This document shows positions 33,522 through 42,685 of a stretch of DNA of 64,000 nt, in pieces. The notes under the pieces were generated by a model. That model worked only from the letters and a program-made list of their open reading frames with translations, was not told the DNA's origin and did not search any database. This DNA comes from Azotobacter vinelandii. GTDB taxonomy: Bacteria; Pseudomonadota; Gammaproteobacteria; Pseudomonadales; Pseudomonadaceae. Where the stretch lies: NCBI RefSeq assembly GCF_001571105.1, contig NZ_BCTD01000005.1; one strand, given 5' to 3'. Position 1 is the stretch's first letter, and every line of letters starts with the position of its first letter. The translations under genes were made by a program, and so were the position numbers.

Positions 33522-35915
33522 ATGAATATGATCGAATTACCTCTTCTGCCGCTGCGTGATGTTGTCGTATATCCGCACATGGTAATCCCGCTGTTCGTGG
33601 GGCGCGAAAAGTCCATCGAAGCCCTTGAGTCTGCTATGAGCGGAGACAAGCAGATCCTCTTGCTGGCCCAGAAGAACCCGGCAGATGACGATCCGGGAGA
33701 GGCATCTCTCTATCGAGTCGGTACCGTTGCAACGGTCCTGCAGCTGCTGAAGCTTCCCGACGGTACCGTCAAGGTTCTGGTCGAAGGAGAGCAGCGAGGG
33801 ATCATTGAGCGCTTCATCGATGCCGAGGGGCACAGTCGGGCGCAGTTGTCCTTGGTCGAGGAGGCTTCGATCACCGAGCGAGAGGGCGAGGTCTTCATTC
33901 GTAGCCTGCTCAGTCAGTTCGAGCAGTATGTCCAGCTTGGCAAGAAAGTGCCTGCCGAAGTCCTGTCGTCATTGAATAGCATCGATGAGCCGGGGCGGCT
34001 GGTCGACACCATGGCTGCACACATGGCTCTCAAGCTTGAGCAGAAGCAGGAAATCTTGGAGATCGCCGATCTTTCGGCCCGTGTCGAGCACGTTCTGGCG
34101 CTTCTGGATGCTGAAATCGATCTGCTGCAGGTCGAGAAGCGTATCCGGGGGCGAGTGAAGAAGCAGATGGAGCGCAGTCAGCGCGAGTACTATCTGAACG
34201 AGCAAATGAAAGCCATTCAGAAGGAGCTCGGCGATATCGATGAAGGTCACAATGAAATCGATGACTTGAAGCAGCGCATCGAGACTGCCGGTTTGACGAA
34301 GGAGGCGCTGGCCAAAGCCCAGGCCGAGTTGAATAAGCTGAAGCAGATGTCTCCGATGTCGGCGGAAGCTACTGTCGTCCGTTCCTATATCGACTGGCTG
34401 GTCAATGTGCCCTGGAAAGCCGAGAGCAAGGTTCGTCTGGATCTGTCCAAGGCCGAGACCATTCTCGATACGGATCATTATGGTTTGGAGGAGGTTAAGG
34501 AACGCATCCTCGAATATCTTGCCGTGCAGAAACGTGTGAAGAAGCTCAAGGGGCCTGTGCTCTGCTTAGTCGGGCCTCCAGGCGTTGGCAAGACTTCCCT
34601 GGCCGAGTCCATTGCGCGGGCTACCAATCGCAAATTTGTGCGCATGGCGCTGGGCGGTGTCCGCGATGAAGCCGAAATCCGCGGTCATCGCCGTACCTAT
34701 ATTGGCTCGATGCCTGGCCGGCTGATCCAGAAAATGACCAAGGTGGGGGTTCGCAATCCACTGTTTCTCCTCGATGAAATCGACAAGATGGGCAGCGACA
34801 TGCGGGGAGATCCTGCTTCTGCGCTGCTGGAGGTGCTGGATCCGGAGCAGAACCACAACTTCAACGATCATTACCTGGAGGTTGACTATGACCTCTCGGA
34901 TGTGATGTTCGTCTGCACCGCCAACTCCATGAACATTCCGGCGCCGCTCTTGGATCGTATGGAGGTGATCCGGCTTCCTGGATATACCGAAGACGAGAAA
35001 GTCAATATCGTCGTAAAATATTTGGCTCCCAAGCAAACCCAGGCCAATGGCTTGAAAAAAGGGGAACTGGAGTTCGAGGAGGCAGCAATCCGCGACATGG
35101 TCCGCTACTATACCCGTGAGGCGGGGGTTCGTAGCCTCGAGCGGCAAATCGCCAAGGTCTGTCGCAAAGTGGTCAAGGAAAATGCCAAGGAAAAACATTT
35201 CAAGGTTACGGTAACGGCCGACTCGCTGGAGCATTTTCTGGGCGTCCGCAAATATCGCTATGGGTTGGCTGAGCAGCAGGATCAGATCGGTCAAGTCACG
35301 GGACTGGCTTGGACCCAGGTCGGGGGTGAGTTGTTGACCATCGAAGCGGCTGTCGTACCGGGCAAAGGGCAACTGATCAAAACCGGATCGCTTGGTGATG
35401 TCATGGTCGAATCCATTACGGCGGCATTGACCGTAGTGCGAAGCCGGGCGAAAAGTCTCGGGATTCCGCTGGATTTCCACGAGAAGCGGGATATCCATAT
35501 CCACATGCCGGAAGGGGCGACGCCCAAGGATGGTCCCAGTGCGGGAGTGGGGATGTGTACTGCCTTGGTTTCCGCGTTGACACAAATTCCCGTGAGGGCT
35601 GATGTGGCAATGACCGGGGAAATAACGCTGCGTGGTCAAGTACTGGCCATTGGTGGATTAAAGGAAAAACTTCTGGCGGCTCATCGGGGAGGTATCAAGA
35701 TCGTTATCATTCCTGAAGAGAACGTCCGGGATTTAAAAGATATCCCAGAGAACATTAAGCAGGACTTGCAGATCAAACCGGTCAAATGGATTGACGAGGT
35801 CCTGCAGATTGCGCTGCAATACGCCCCAGAGCCCTTGCCTGATACGGCCCCGGAGATGGTCGCAAAGGATGAGAAGCGCGAAACTGATCCCAAGGAGAGA
35901 ATCAGTACGCACTAG
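33522..35915 (+). CDS. lon: ATP-dependent protease Lon
   Basis: This 797-residue AAA+ serine protease degrades misfolded and regulatory proteins in the cytoplasm. The N-terminal substrate domain begins LPLLPLRDVVVYPHMVIPLFVG. Walker A is LVGPPGVGKT and Walker B is LFLLDEIDKMGSD. The catalytic Ser lies in PKDGPSAGVGM and the Lys about 43 residues later in the AIGGLKEKLLAA block. The length is slightly over the E. coli form. It is followed by a separate hupB promoter. Confidence 0.97.
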   Translation: MNMIELPLLPLRDVVVYPHMVIPLFVGREKSIEALESAMSGDKQILLLAQKNPADDDPGEASLYRVGTVATVLQLLKLPDGTVKVLVEGEQRGIIERFIDAEGHSRAQLSLVEEASITEREGEVFIRSLLSQFEQYVQLGKKVPAEVLSSLNSIDEPGRLVDTMAAHMALKLEQKQEILEIADLSARVEHVLALLDAEIDLLQVEKRIRGRVKKQMERSQREYYLNEQMKAIQKELGDIDEGHNEIDDLKQRIETAGLTKEALAKAQAELNKLKQMSPMSAEATVVRSYIDWLVNVPWKAESKVRLDLSKAETILDTDHYGLEEVKERILEYLAVQKRVKKLKGPVLCLVGPPGVGKTSLAESIARATNRKFVRMALGGVRDEAEIRGHRRTYIGSMPGRLIQKMTKVGVRNPLFLLDEIDKMGSDMRGDPASALLEVLDPEQNHNFNDHYLEVDYDLSDVMFVCTANSMNIPAPLLDRMEVIRLPGYTEDEKVNIVVKYLAPKQTQANGLKKGELEFEEAAIRDMVRYYTREAGVRSLERQIAKVCRKVVKENAKEKHFKVTVTADSLEHFLGVRKYRYGLAEQQDQIGQVTGLAWTQVGGELLTIEAAVVPGKGQLIKTGSLGDVMVESITAALTVVRSRAKSLGIPLDFHEKRDIHIHMPEGATPKDGPSAGVGMCTALVSALTQIPVRADVAMTGEITLRGQVLAIGGLKEKLLAAHRGGIKIVIIPEENVRDLKDIPENIKQDLQIKPVKWIDEVLQIALQYAPEPLPDTAPEMVAKDEKRETDPKERISTH

Positions 35916-35930
35916 CCGCTAGGGCTTTCC

Positions 35931-35960
35931 TTGACATCTTTTTGAAGCGCTTGATATAAA
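35931..35960 (+). promoter_or_regulatory. Sigma-70 promoter of hupB
   Basis: Consensus TTGACA (35931-35936) and TATAAA (35955-35960) are 18 bp apart, about 90 bp before the hupB start. Confidence 0.7.
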
Positions 35961-36050
35961 GCCACTCTTTTCGTGTCGGCAAACCATCCAGCACCCGCTT
36001 TGCCTGCACCAGGATCAAGAAATAACCCAAATGAAATAAGGGGACCTAGA

Positions 36051-36323
36051 GTGAACAAGTCGGAATTGATTGATGCGATTGCCGCATCCGCTGATATCCC
36101 GAAAGCTGTTGCCGGCCGGGCGCTGGACGCAGTGATTGAGTCTGTCACTGGCGCCCTGAAGGCTGGCGATTCCGTGGTGCTGGTTGGCTTTGGTACTTTT
36201 GCTGTCAAGGAGCGTGCTGCTCGTACTGGTCGCAATCCGCAGACTGGCAAGCCGATCAACATCGAGGCAGCCAAAATCCCTGGCTTCAAGGCTGGCAAGG
36301 CCTTGAAGGACGCGGTCAACTGA
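36051..36323 (+). CDS. hupB: DNA-binding protein HU-beta
   Basis: This 90-residue histone-like nucleoid protein starts at GTG 36051, preceded by AAGGGGACC. The upstream in-frame codons are not HU-like, and the resulting N-terminus (VNKSELIDAIAASADIPKA) is the standard one. The DNA-binding arm motif is VGFGTFAVKERAARTGRNPQTG. It follows lon, as in many gammaproteobacteria. Confidence 0.96.
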   Translation: MNKSELIDAIAASADIPKAVAGRALDAVIESVTGALKAGDSVVLVGFGTFAVKERAARTGRNPQTGKPINIEAAKIPGFKAGKALKDAVN

Positions 36324-36375
36324 GCGTCTTGCGAGCATAGGGGACGTTAGTGGGGATTGCCTAGTCTCTGGTCAC

Positions 36376-36452
36376 GGAGCAAGGGTTCGGCCGATTAGCA
36401 TACCGACTTGTCACGTCGGAAATTATGGGGTCGGAGTTCGCTCTCTCCACCA
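36376..36452 (+). pseudogene. Decayed tRNA-Asp (GTC) copy
   Basis: Exactly 77 bases, from GGAGC to an encoded CCA, align without gaps to bacterial tRNA-Asp. The D-arm (GTTC, then CCGATTAGCATA) and a perfect anticodon arm CCGAC-TTGTCAC-GTCGG with the GTC anticodon are intact. The T-loop has lost its TTC (GTCGGAG instead) and the T-stem pairs poorly. The acceptor keeps only four or five of seven pairs. An intrinsic terminator follows 10 bases later, as after a real tRNA gene. It is probably a dead tRNA gene; residual expression as a small RNA cannot be excluded. Confidence 0.7.
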
Positions 36453-36461
36453 GTTACGAGG

Positions 36462-36489
36462 AGGCGCATCCAAAAAGATGCGCCTTTTT
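36462..36489 (+). terminator. Terminator before ppiD
   Basis: AGGCGCATC/GATGCGCCT with a six-base loop and a TTTTT tail, just after the tRNA-Asp remnant. Confidence 0.9.
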
Positions 36490-36546
36490 CATATTCAGAC
36501 TCTACCAGTGCTAAATGGCTTTTCGTCGGTCATTTCTGGGGGATGC

Positions 36547-38421
36547 ATGCTGCAGAACATCAGGGACAATTCACAAGGGTGGATTGCCAAGATCATCATT
36601 GGGGTTATCATCGTACTGTTGGCCTTGACCGGCTTCGACGCCATTCTCACTAGCACGAGCAACAGCCAGAATGCGGCAGAGGTCAATGGCGCGAAAATCG
36701 GACTGGCCGAGCTGAACAGGGAAGTGGAGACGCAGCGTCGGCAACTGCTCCAGCAGCTTGGCAAGGACTTCGATGCTTCTCAATTGAACGAGGGGTTGCT
36801 ACGCAATGCAGCGCTCAGCGGCCTGATAGAGCGCAAGTTGCTGCTGCAGGGAGCGGAAGCGGCAGATTTTGCTTTTTCCCAAAATGCTCTGGATCAGCTG
36901 ATTCTGCAGACTCCTGAATTCCAGGTCGATGGCAGATTCGACGCCAATAGGTTCGATCAAGTCATTGCGCAGATGGGCTACAGTCGTCCGCAGTTTCGAC
37001 AGATGTTGGAGCAGGAAATGCTCATCGGTCAGTTGCGCGCCGGTTTGGCTGGTAGTGGCTTTGCGACTGATCGCGAGATCGGCGACTTTGTTCGCTTGGA
37101 GCGGCAGACTCGAGATTTTTACACCTTGACATTATCCGCTGACCCTGCCCAGGTGACGGTCGGGGACGAGGTGGTGCAGGCCTACTACGAGGAACATGCC
37201 AGTAGCTATATGACTTCCGAGCAGCTCGTAGTGGAATATATCGAGCTGAAGCGGGATGCCTTCTTCGACCAGGTAGAAATCAGGGACGAGGATCTACAGG
37301 CACTTTATCAGCGAGAAATTGCCAATCTTGCTGAACAGCGACAGGCTGCACATATTCTCCTCGAAGTGAACGACAAGCTGAGTGAGGAGCAGGCTGAGGC
37401 CAAGCTGGAGGAGCTCAAGGCGCGTATCGACAAGGGGGAAGATTTTGCCGCTCTGGCCAAGGAGTTCTCTCAGGATCCGGGCTCGGCAGACAAAGGGGGT
37501 GATCTAGGCTATGCAGGGCCTGATGTCTATGATCCGGCTTTTGAGAAGGTGCTTTATTCCTTGAAGGAGGGAGAGGTCAGTTCTCCGGTTCGCAGCGAGT
37601 TCGGCTGGCACTTGATCAAGCTGCTCGATGTGCAAGCGCCCGAGATTCCCAGCTTCGATACCCTGAAGGAAAAATTGGTCCATGAACTCAAGGCAGAGCA
37701 AGTCGAGCAGGCTTTTGTTGAGGCTTCGCGTGACTTGGAGAATGCAGCCTTCGAGGCATCGGATCTTGCTCAGCCGGCCCAGGAGCTTGGGCTTCAGATT
37801 AAAGTCACTCCTCCTTTTGGTCGTGAAGGCGGTGAAGGCTTAACAGCGAACCGGCAGGTCGTTCAGATTGCATTCAGTCCCGAAGTGCTTGAGCAAGGCA
37901 ATAATAGTAGTGCTATCGAGTTGGATCCCGATACAGTCGTTGTTCTGAGGGTGAAAGAACATAAGAAGCCCGAGCAAATTCCCTTTGATCAGGTAGCTGG
38001 CAAAATTCGAGAGCAGTTGCTGAAGAAGCATGCTGCCGAAGAGGTCAGAGTCAGAGGAGAGGCTCTCCTCGGTGAGCTTCGGCAGGGACACACACCGATT
38101 GATCAAGCTCAACAGGGGGAGGGTTGGCATGTGGTGGAAGCTGCGGCACGTGATCAAGAAGGTGTTGATCCTGCCATCCTGCAGTCGGCATTCCACATGC
38201 CGAAGCCTGCTGGCACAGATAAGCCCTCCTTTGCCGGAGTTGCGCTACCGAACGGTGATTATGCACTGATTCGCCTGACTGGAGTCAGCGATCCTTCGGA
38301 TGCTTTGTCCGAAGAGGAGAAAGGCATGTATCGACGCTTTTTGGCCTCACGTAATGGCCAACAGGATTTTGCAGCCTATCGGCGCCAGCTTCAGTCGGTA
38401 GCTGACATCGAGCGTTTCTGA
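36547..38421 (+). CDS. ppiD: Periplasmic chaperone PpiD (SurA/parvulin family), inner-membrane anchored
   Basis: The protein has 624 residues. The start at 36547 (MLQNIRDNSQGWIAKIIIG) is chosen because PpiD begins there and GGGGG precedes it. One transmembrane helix (about residues 13-33, IIIGVIIVLLALTGFDAIL) anchors a large periplasmic part. SurA-like helical segments flank a parvulin domain at about 265-360 (RQAAHILLEVND, FAALAKEFSQDPGSADKGGDLGY, GEVSSPVRSEFGWHLIKLLD). It associates with the Sec translocon and helps secreted proteins emerge. It ends the tig-clp-lon-hupB-ppiD series and has its own terminator. Confidence 0.95.
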   Translation: MLQNIRDNSQGWIAKIIIGVIIVLLALTGFDAILTSTSNSQNAAEVNGAKIGLAELNREVETQRRQLLQQLGKDFDASQLNEGLLRNAALSGLIERKLLLQGAEAADFAFSQNALDQLILQTPEFQVDGRFDANRFDQVIAQMGYSRPQFRQMLEQEMLIGQLRAGLAGSGFATDREIGDFVRLERQTRDFYTLTLSADPAQVTVGDEVVQAYYEEHASSYMTSEQLVVEYIELKRDAFFDQVEIRDEDLQALYQREIANLAEQRQAAHILLEVNDKLSEEQAEAKLEELKARIDKGEDFAALAKEFSQDPGSADKGGDLGYAGPDVYDPAFEKVLYSLKEGEVSSPVRSEFGWHLIKLLDVQAPEIPSFDTLKEKLVHELKAEQVEQAFVEASRDLENAAFEASDLAQPAQELGLQIKVTPPFGREGGEGLTANRQVVQIAFSPEVLEQGNNSSAIELDPDTVVVLRVKEHKKPEQIPFDQVAGKIREQLLKKHAAEEVRVRGEALLGELRQGHTPIDQAQQGEGWHVVEAAARDQEGVDPAILQSAFHMPKPAGTDKPSFAGVALPNGDYALIRLTGVSDPSDALSEEEKGMYRRFLASRNGQQDFAAYRRQLQSVADIERF

Positions 38422-38474
38422 CATCGCTTGGTAGGGCTGCTGGAGTGCTTTAGCTTTTAAATAGGGAAATCAAG

Positions 38475-38507
38475 AATGCCCATATCTTCAGAGATATGGG
38501 CATTTTA
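38475..38507. terminator. Terminator between ppiD and phbC
   Basis: A 13-bp perfect stem AATGCCCATATCT/AGATATGGGCATT with a four-base loop ends in TTTT on the plus strand. On the minus strand the tail is weaker (CTTGATTT), so it may serve phbC only partly. Confidence 0.85.
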
Positions 38508-38587
38508 ACTTTAACAGCCTCTAGTGCTCGCACTGATTAGTGGCGCTGATGGTTTCTCAGACTTCACGATGGTCTGAGATTGATGGA

Positions 38588-40291
38588 TCAGCCTTTCACG
38601 TAACGGCCTGGTGCTGCCTCTATGACCTGATACTCGCGATTACCGCTCTGTTTGACTGCCGGGCCCTGCTCGCCAGCGTGCTGAACAAGCCAGGCGAACC
38701 AATCGTTCCACCAACTGCCCGGCTTTTTCTCGGCAGTCTCCATCCAGATATCCGGATCGGCTGGTGTCTGTTCATTGGTCCAGTAGTGCCGTTTGTTCTG
38801 TGCTGGTGGGTTGATGACTCCTGCGATATGACCCGAAGCGCCAAGAACGAAACGAATCTTGCCGGAAAGCAGGTTGCTGGTGTTATAGGCGCTGCGCCAA
38901 GGGACGATATGGTCATCTTGAGTGCCTAGCAAGTAGGTGGGGGCCTTGATCTTGCTCAGATCCAGCCTGACTCCACAGCACTCCAAGTCACCTGATTTAA
39001 GGTCATTTTGTAGATAAGTATGCCGTAGATACCAACAGTACATGGGGCCAGGAAGATTGGTACTGTCATTATTCCAGAACAACATATCCAAGGTCCGTGG
39101 TTTTTGTCCCTTGAGATATTTGTCTACAGTGTAGTTCCACCACAATTCATTCGGGCGTAGCAGAGAGAACGTGTTGCCCATGTCTTGGCCACGGAACAGG
39201 CCAACGGGACCTCCTTTGCCGCCAATGGTTCGTTCTCGCTGAGTGACGAACTGTTCGTCGACGAAAACGTTGATAACTCCTGTATCGGAGTAATCGAGGA
39301 AGGTAGCCAGCAAGGTCAGGCTACTGATATGGTCCTTGCTGCCTTGAGCTTCAAGTACAGCAAGAGCGGTGCTCAACAGGGTTCCGCCAATGCAGAAGCC
39401 GACACAGTTGAGCGGCTGTCCGCCACTGATGGCTCGGGTAACCTTGATGGCCTTGATCGCGGCGTCCTGAATGAAATTGTCCCAAGTTTTACCAGCGCAG
39501 CTTGCGTCGAAATTGCGCCAGGAGACCAGAAATACTTGGTGGCCTTGTTCAAGGGCATAGCGAACCAGTGAGTTTTCGGGACGTAAGTCGAGAATATAAT
39601 ATTTGTTGATCGAGGGGGGAACGATGAGCAGCGGGCGCTGATACTGCTTTTCACTGAGTGGCCGATACTGGATGAGCTGGAACAGTTCATTTTCGAATAC
39701 AATGTCGCCTGGTGTCGTGGCTACGTCACGTCCAACCTGGAAGTCACCACTATCGCATTGGCGTAGTTTACCTTCCTTCAAATCACTCGCTAAATGCAAC
39801 ATGCCGTTGAATAGGCTGACGCCGTTGCTTTTTACCAAGGCTTCCAAAGCGTCGGGGTTGCTGGCAAAAAAGTTGCTTGGTGCACTGGCAGCAATAGCCT
39901 GTTCCACTAGGTAGTAGAGACGCTGGCGAGGTTTTTCATCCTCTATTTTCAATTCTTCGAGCAACTCCATCATATATCTGGAGTTGAGTAGATAATATGC
40001 AGCCAGCGAGCCGAACAGGGGAGAGCTCCAGTTATCGCTTGCGAATCGCTTATCCGTGAAACTGAATGGTTTCCTCGAAAGAAGCTGCAAGCCAAGTTGG
40101 TACCACTCGCGCTGGTAATCGCTCTGTATCTGGTGCAAGCGTTCTGCTGGAATATCGAACCATTTTGCATTATCCGTATCGACGAACCAAGGTGAAGTAT
40201 TCACCCAGAGGCGCAGTTGCTGCAGAGCAAAATTGGCTACGAAGGGCGTCTGAGCTGACCAGAAACTTGTGAAAGAGGGGGCTTGATCCAT
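38588..40291 (-). CDS. phbC: Poly-3-hydroxybutyrate synthase, class I
   Basis: This 567-residue enzyme polymerises 3-hydroxybutyryl-CoA on the surface of PHB granules. Start at 40291 (MDQAPSFTSF) with AGGAAAAA upstream; the frame opens seven codons earlier. The nucleophile elbow is GFCIGGT (Gly-x-Cys-x-Gly lipase-like box, Cys nucleophile). The catalytic Asp is in LGTQDDHIVPWRSAY and the His in LGASGHIAGVINPP. It is third in phbBAC, with a 245-bp gap after phbA that contains a strong hairpin. Confidence 0.96.
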   Translation of the reverse strand: MDQAPSFTSFWSAQTPFVANFALQQLRLWVNTSPWFVDTDNAKWFDIPAERLHQIQSDYQREWYQLGLQLLSRKPFSFTDKRFASDNWSSPLFGSLAAYYLLNSRYMMELLEELKIEDEKPRQRLYYLVEQAIAASAPSNFFASNPDALEALVKSNGVSLFNGMLHLASDLKEGKLRQCDSGDFQVGRDVATTPGDIVFENELFQLIQYRPLSEKQYQRPLLIVPPSINKYYILDLRPENSLVRYALEQGHQVFLVSWRNFDASCAGKTWDNFIQDAAIKAIKVTRAISGGQPLNCVGFCIGGTLLSTALAVLEAQGSKDHISSLTLLATFLDYSDTGVINVFVDEQFVTQRERTIGGKGGPVGLFRGQDMGNTFSLLRPNELWWNYTVDKYLKGQKPRTLDMLFWNNDSTNLPGPMYCWYLRHTYLQNDLKSGDLECCGVRLDLSKIKAPTYLLGTQDDHIVPWRSAYNTSNLLSGKIRFVLGASGHIAGVINPPAQNKRHYWTNEQTPADPDIWMETAEKKPGSWWNDWFAWLVQHAGEQGPAVKQSGNREYQVIEAAPGRYVKG

Positions 40292-40469
40292 GACATTTTT
40301 CCTGAAAAACATACAAATTCATCACGGACTGGAAGGTCCTGATCCGTCATTGATGGCGGACTGACATCCTGATGAAGACTTTGGCTGCCTCAGTCCGGGC
40401 GCTCGCTGCATAGCTATTTGCTCTCTTGAAGCGAATCGTCGATTCAGGATGTCTGGTGGGCACACACGT

Positions 40470-40500
40470 ATACGGATGATTCCTGAGGACTCATCCGTAT
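40470..40500. other. Perfect hairpin between phbA and phbC
   Basis: ATACGGATGA/TCATCCGTAT, a 10-bp stem with an 11-base loop, has no T-run. In the phbBAC mRNA it lies just after phbA, where it could protect the upstream message or be a processing site. Confidence 0.75.
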
Positions 40501-40536
40501 CGTGTCACTGGTCGAGCAGGTTCAATTTGTCAGGAT

Positions 40537-41715
40537 TCAACGCTCCACTGCGAGGGCTACGCCTTGTCCACCACCGATGCAGAGAGTTGCCAAGCCTTTT
40601 TTGGCGTCGCGCCTGATCATTTCATGCACCAGAGTGACCAGAATGCGACAACCGGAGGCTCCGATCGGGTGGCCAATCGCAATAGCGCCGCCATTTACAT
40701 TGACTTTGCTGGCATCCCATCCCAGTTCTTTGCTCACACTCAGGGATTGAGCTGCGAAGGCCTCATTGGCCTCGATCAAATCCAACTCGTCCAGATTCCA
40801 GCCAGCTTTTTCCAGACAGCGACGGGTAGCCGAAACCGGACCGATGCCCATGATGGCCGGGTCTACAGCCGCATTGGCATAGGCTTTGATTCGTGCCAGG
40901 GCTGGCAAGCCGAGCGAACGAGCCTTTTCCGCACTCATCAGCAGTACCGCGGCAGCACCGTCGTTGATGCTGGAAGCATTACCGGCGGTGACGCTTCCGT
41001 CTTTCTTGAAGGCTGGCTTGAGTTTGCTCAGCGCTTCGAGGGTGGTCTCGGCACGTGGTTGTTCATCGGTGTCGAAGATGATCGGATCCCCCTTGCGCTG
41101 CGGGATTGATATCGGCGTGATCTGACTGCGGAAATGACCAGCCTCGATGGCGGCCACAGCCTTCTGCTGTGAGGCAGCGGCAAAGGCATCCTGTTCTTCT
41201 CGGGAAATACCGAATTTCTCGACCAGGTTCTCTGCGGTGATACCCATGTGGTAGTTGTTGAAGACATCCCATAGGCCGTCTTGGATCATGCTGTCGATCA
41301 GGTTGGCATGTCCCATGCGCAGACCGGTGCGCGCGCCCGGAAGAACATAGGGCGAAAGGCTCATGTTCTCCTGGCCGCCCGCGATGATCACATCGGCGTC
41401 TCCACAGCGAATGGCTTGAGTGGCCAAGTGCAGAGCCTTGAGGCCGGAGCCGCAGACCTTGTTCAAGGTCATGGCGGGAACGGTATGGGGCAAACCCGCC
41501 TTGATCACGGCCTGGCGAGCCGGGTTCTGGCCTACGCCAGCAGTGAGTACCTGACCCAGAATCACTTCATCGACTTGGGCCCCATCCAGCTTGGTTTGTT
41601 CGAGCAGCCGACGAATCACGGCGGCGCCCAGTTCTGCGGCAGGAATACTTGCCAAGGACCCTTGGAAGCTACCTACTGCAGTCCGGGTTGCAGCGACGAT
41701 TACAACCTCTTTCAT
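40537..41715 (-). CDS. phbA: Acetyl-CoA acetyltransferase (beta-ketothiolase)
   Basis: This 392-residue thiolase condenses two acetyl-CoA to acetoacetyl-CoA, the first step of PHB synthesis. The acyl-accepting Cys is in LNKVCGSGLKALHLA, the NEAFAAQS segment follows, His is in GGAIAIGHPIGASG, and the second Cys is in LATLCIGGGQG. The length is standard for a biosynthetic thiolase. It is second in phbBAC, 62 bp after phbB. Confidence 0.96.
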   Translation of the reverse strand: MKEVVIVAATRTAVGSFQGSLASIPAAELGAAVIRRLLEQTKLDGAQVDEVILGQVLTAGVGQNPARQAVIKAGLPHTVPAMTLNKVCGSGLKALHLATQAIRCGDADVIIAGGQENMSLSPYVLPGARTGLRMGHANLIDSMIQDGLWDVFNNYHMGITAENLVEKFGISREEQDAFAAASQQKAVAAIEAGHFRSQITPISIPQRKGDPIIFDTDEQPRAETTLEALSKLKPAFKKDGSVTAGNASSINDGAAAVLLMSAEKARSLGLPALARIKAYANAAVDPAIMGIGPVSATRRCLEKAGWNLDELDLIEANEAFAAQSLSVSKELGWDASKVNVNGGAIAIGHPIGASGCRILVTLVHEMIRRDAKKGLATLCIGGGQGVALAVER

Positions 41716-41748
41716 GAAGGAATTACCTCATATGAATGGGGGCTTGAC

Positions 41749-41770
41749 CGGAAAGCCTAGCAGCTTTCCG
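41749..41770. other. Hairpin between phbB and phbA
   Basis: CGGAAAGC/GCTTTCCG, a perfect 8-bp stem with a six-base loop, starts eight bases after the phbB stop (minus strand) and precedes the phbA ribosome site. It is not followed by a T-run. Confidence 0.7.
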
Positions 41771-41777
41771 AATGCCG

Positions 41778-42521
41778 TCATTGCATGTTCAGACCGCCGT
41801 TGATGGAAAAGTCGGCGCCGGTGGCATAGGCCGCTTCCTCGGAGGCCAACCAGGCGACCGTGCTGGCGATTTCCTCGGGCTGGCCGAGGCGGCCGACCGG
41901 AATGCCGGCAGTGATCTGCTCGAGAACTTCCGGCCGCATGGCGCCGGTCATTTCGGTGAGGATGTAGCCGGGAGAGATGGTGTTGACGGTTATGCCCTTG
42001 CTGGCCACTTCGCGAGCCAGGGCCATGGTGAAGCCGTGGATGCCCGCTTTGGCGGCAGAGTAGTTGGTCTGACCGAACTGGCCACGCTGCCCGTTGATCG
42101 ACGAAATATTGATAACGCGGCCCCAGCCCTTGCCGAGCATGTCTTCGATGACTTGCTTGGTGGTATTGAACAAGCCATTGAGGTTGGTGTTGATCACTGC
42201 TTGCCAGTTTTCCGGAGTGAGCTTGCGAAAGCTGGCATCCCGGGTGATACCGGCATTGTTCACCAATACGTCAATGGTCCCCACACGTTCGCGCAACTCG
42301 GCGAAGGCACGCTGAGTGCTCTCCCAATCGGTTACGTCGTGTTCGCAGACTTCAAAAGTGAAGCCGCTATCGCGCTGGGCCGCGAGCCATCCATCTTTGC
42401 GTTTGGATTGCGGAGTGCACCCGACGATCACGGTGAAGTTTTCCTTGTAGAGGCGCCGGCTGATTGCTGTCCCGATTCCGCCCATGCCGCCCGTGACGAA
42501 TGCAATTCGTTGATTGCTCAT
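41778..42521 (-). CDS. phbB: NADPH-dependent acetoacetyl-CoA reductase
   Basis: This 247-residue short-chain dehydrogenase makes (R)-3-hydroxybutyryl-CoA from acetoacetyl-CoA. The cofactor motif is FVTGGMGGIGTAI, NNAG is in VLVNNAGITRD, Ser is in VINISSINGQ, and the catalytic Tyr/Lys pair is in QTNYSAAKAGIHG. A strong AAGGAAGGG ribosome site precedes ATG at 42521. It is first in phbBAC; PhbR boxes lie 126-164 bp upstream. Confidence 0.96.
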   Translation of the reverse strand: MSNQRIAFVTGGMGGIGTAISRRLYKENFTVIVGCTPQSKRKDGWLAAQRDSGFTFEVCEHDVTDWESTQRAFAELRERVGTIDVLVNNAGITRDASFRKLTPENWQAVINTNLNGLFNTTKQVIEDMLGKGWGRVINISSINGQRGQFGQTNYSAAKAGIHGFTMALAREVASKGITVNTISPGYILTEMTGAMRPEVLEQITAGIPVGRLGQPEEIASTVAWLASEEAAYATGADFSINGGLNMQ

Positions 42522-42646
42522 AGATTTCCCTTCCTTTTTTGTCGGAGACCCTGGCTGCCCACGACTGCTGAATGGCGTGTAGCTGCGCAGCGTCGTTTGT
42601 GTCGTGACTCGCGAGGCTCATTCTCGATTGGGTCACGCTTTAAGGA

Positions 42647-42664
42647 TAGTGCCCGTTGGTGACA
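42647..42664 (-). promoter_or_regulatory. PhbR activator box 2
   Basis: On the minus strand TGTCACCAA-CGGG-CACTA matches exactly the PhbR site TGTCACCAA-N4-CACTA described for A. vinelandii phbB. It is the copy nearer phbB. Confidence 0.88.
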
Positions 42665-42667
42665 TCG

Positions 42668-42685
42668 TACTGGCGATTGGTGACA
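42668..42685 (-). promoter_or_regulatory. PhbR activator box 1
   Basis: On the minus strand TGTCACCAA-TCGC-CAGTA has one difference from the published site. It is a direct repeat of the box at 42647-42664, offset 21 bp (about two helical turns), so two PhbR subunits could bind the same face. The rest of the 42522-42971 gap shows no gene. Confidence 0.85.

Noticed and set aside
38556..38578. Hairpin CTCAGAC/GTCTGAG just after phbC
   Set aside because: On the minus strand it is followed by AAACC, not T, so it is not a credible intrinsic terminator.
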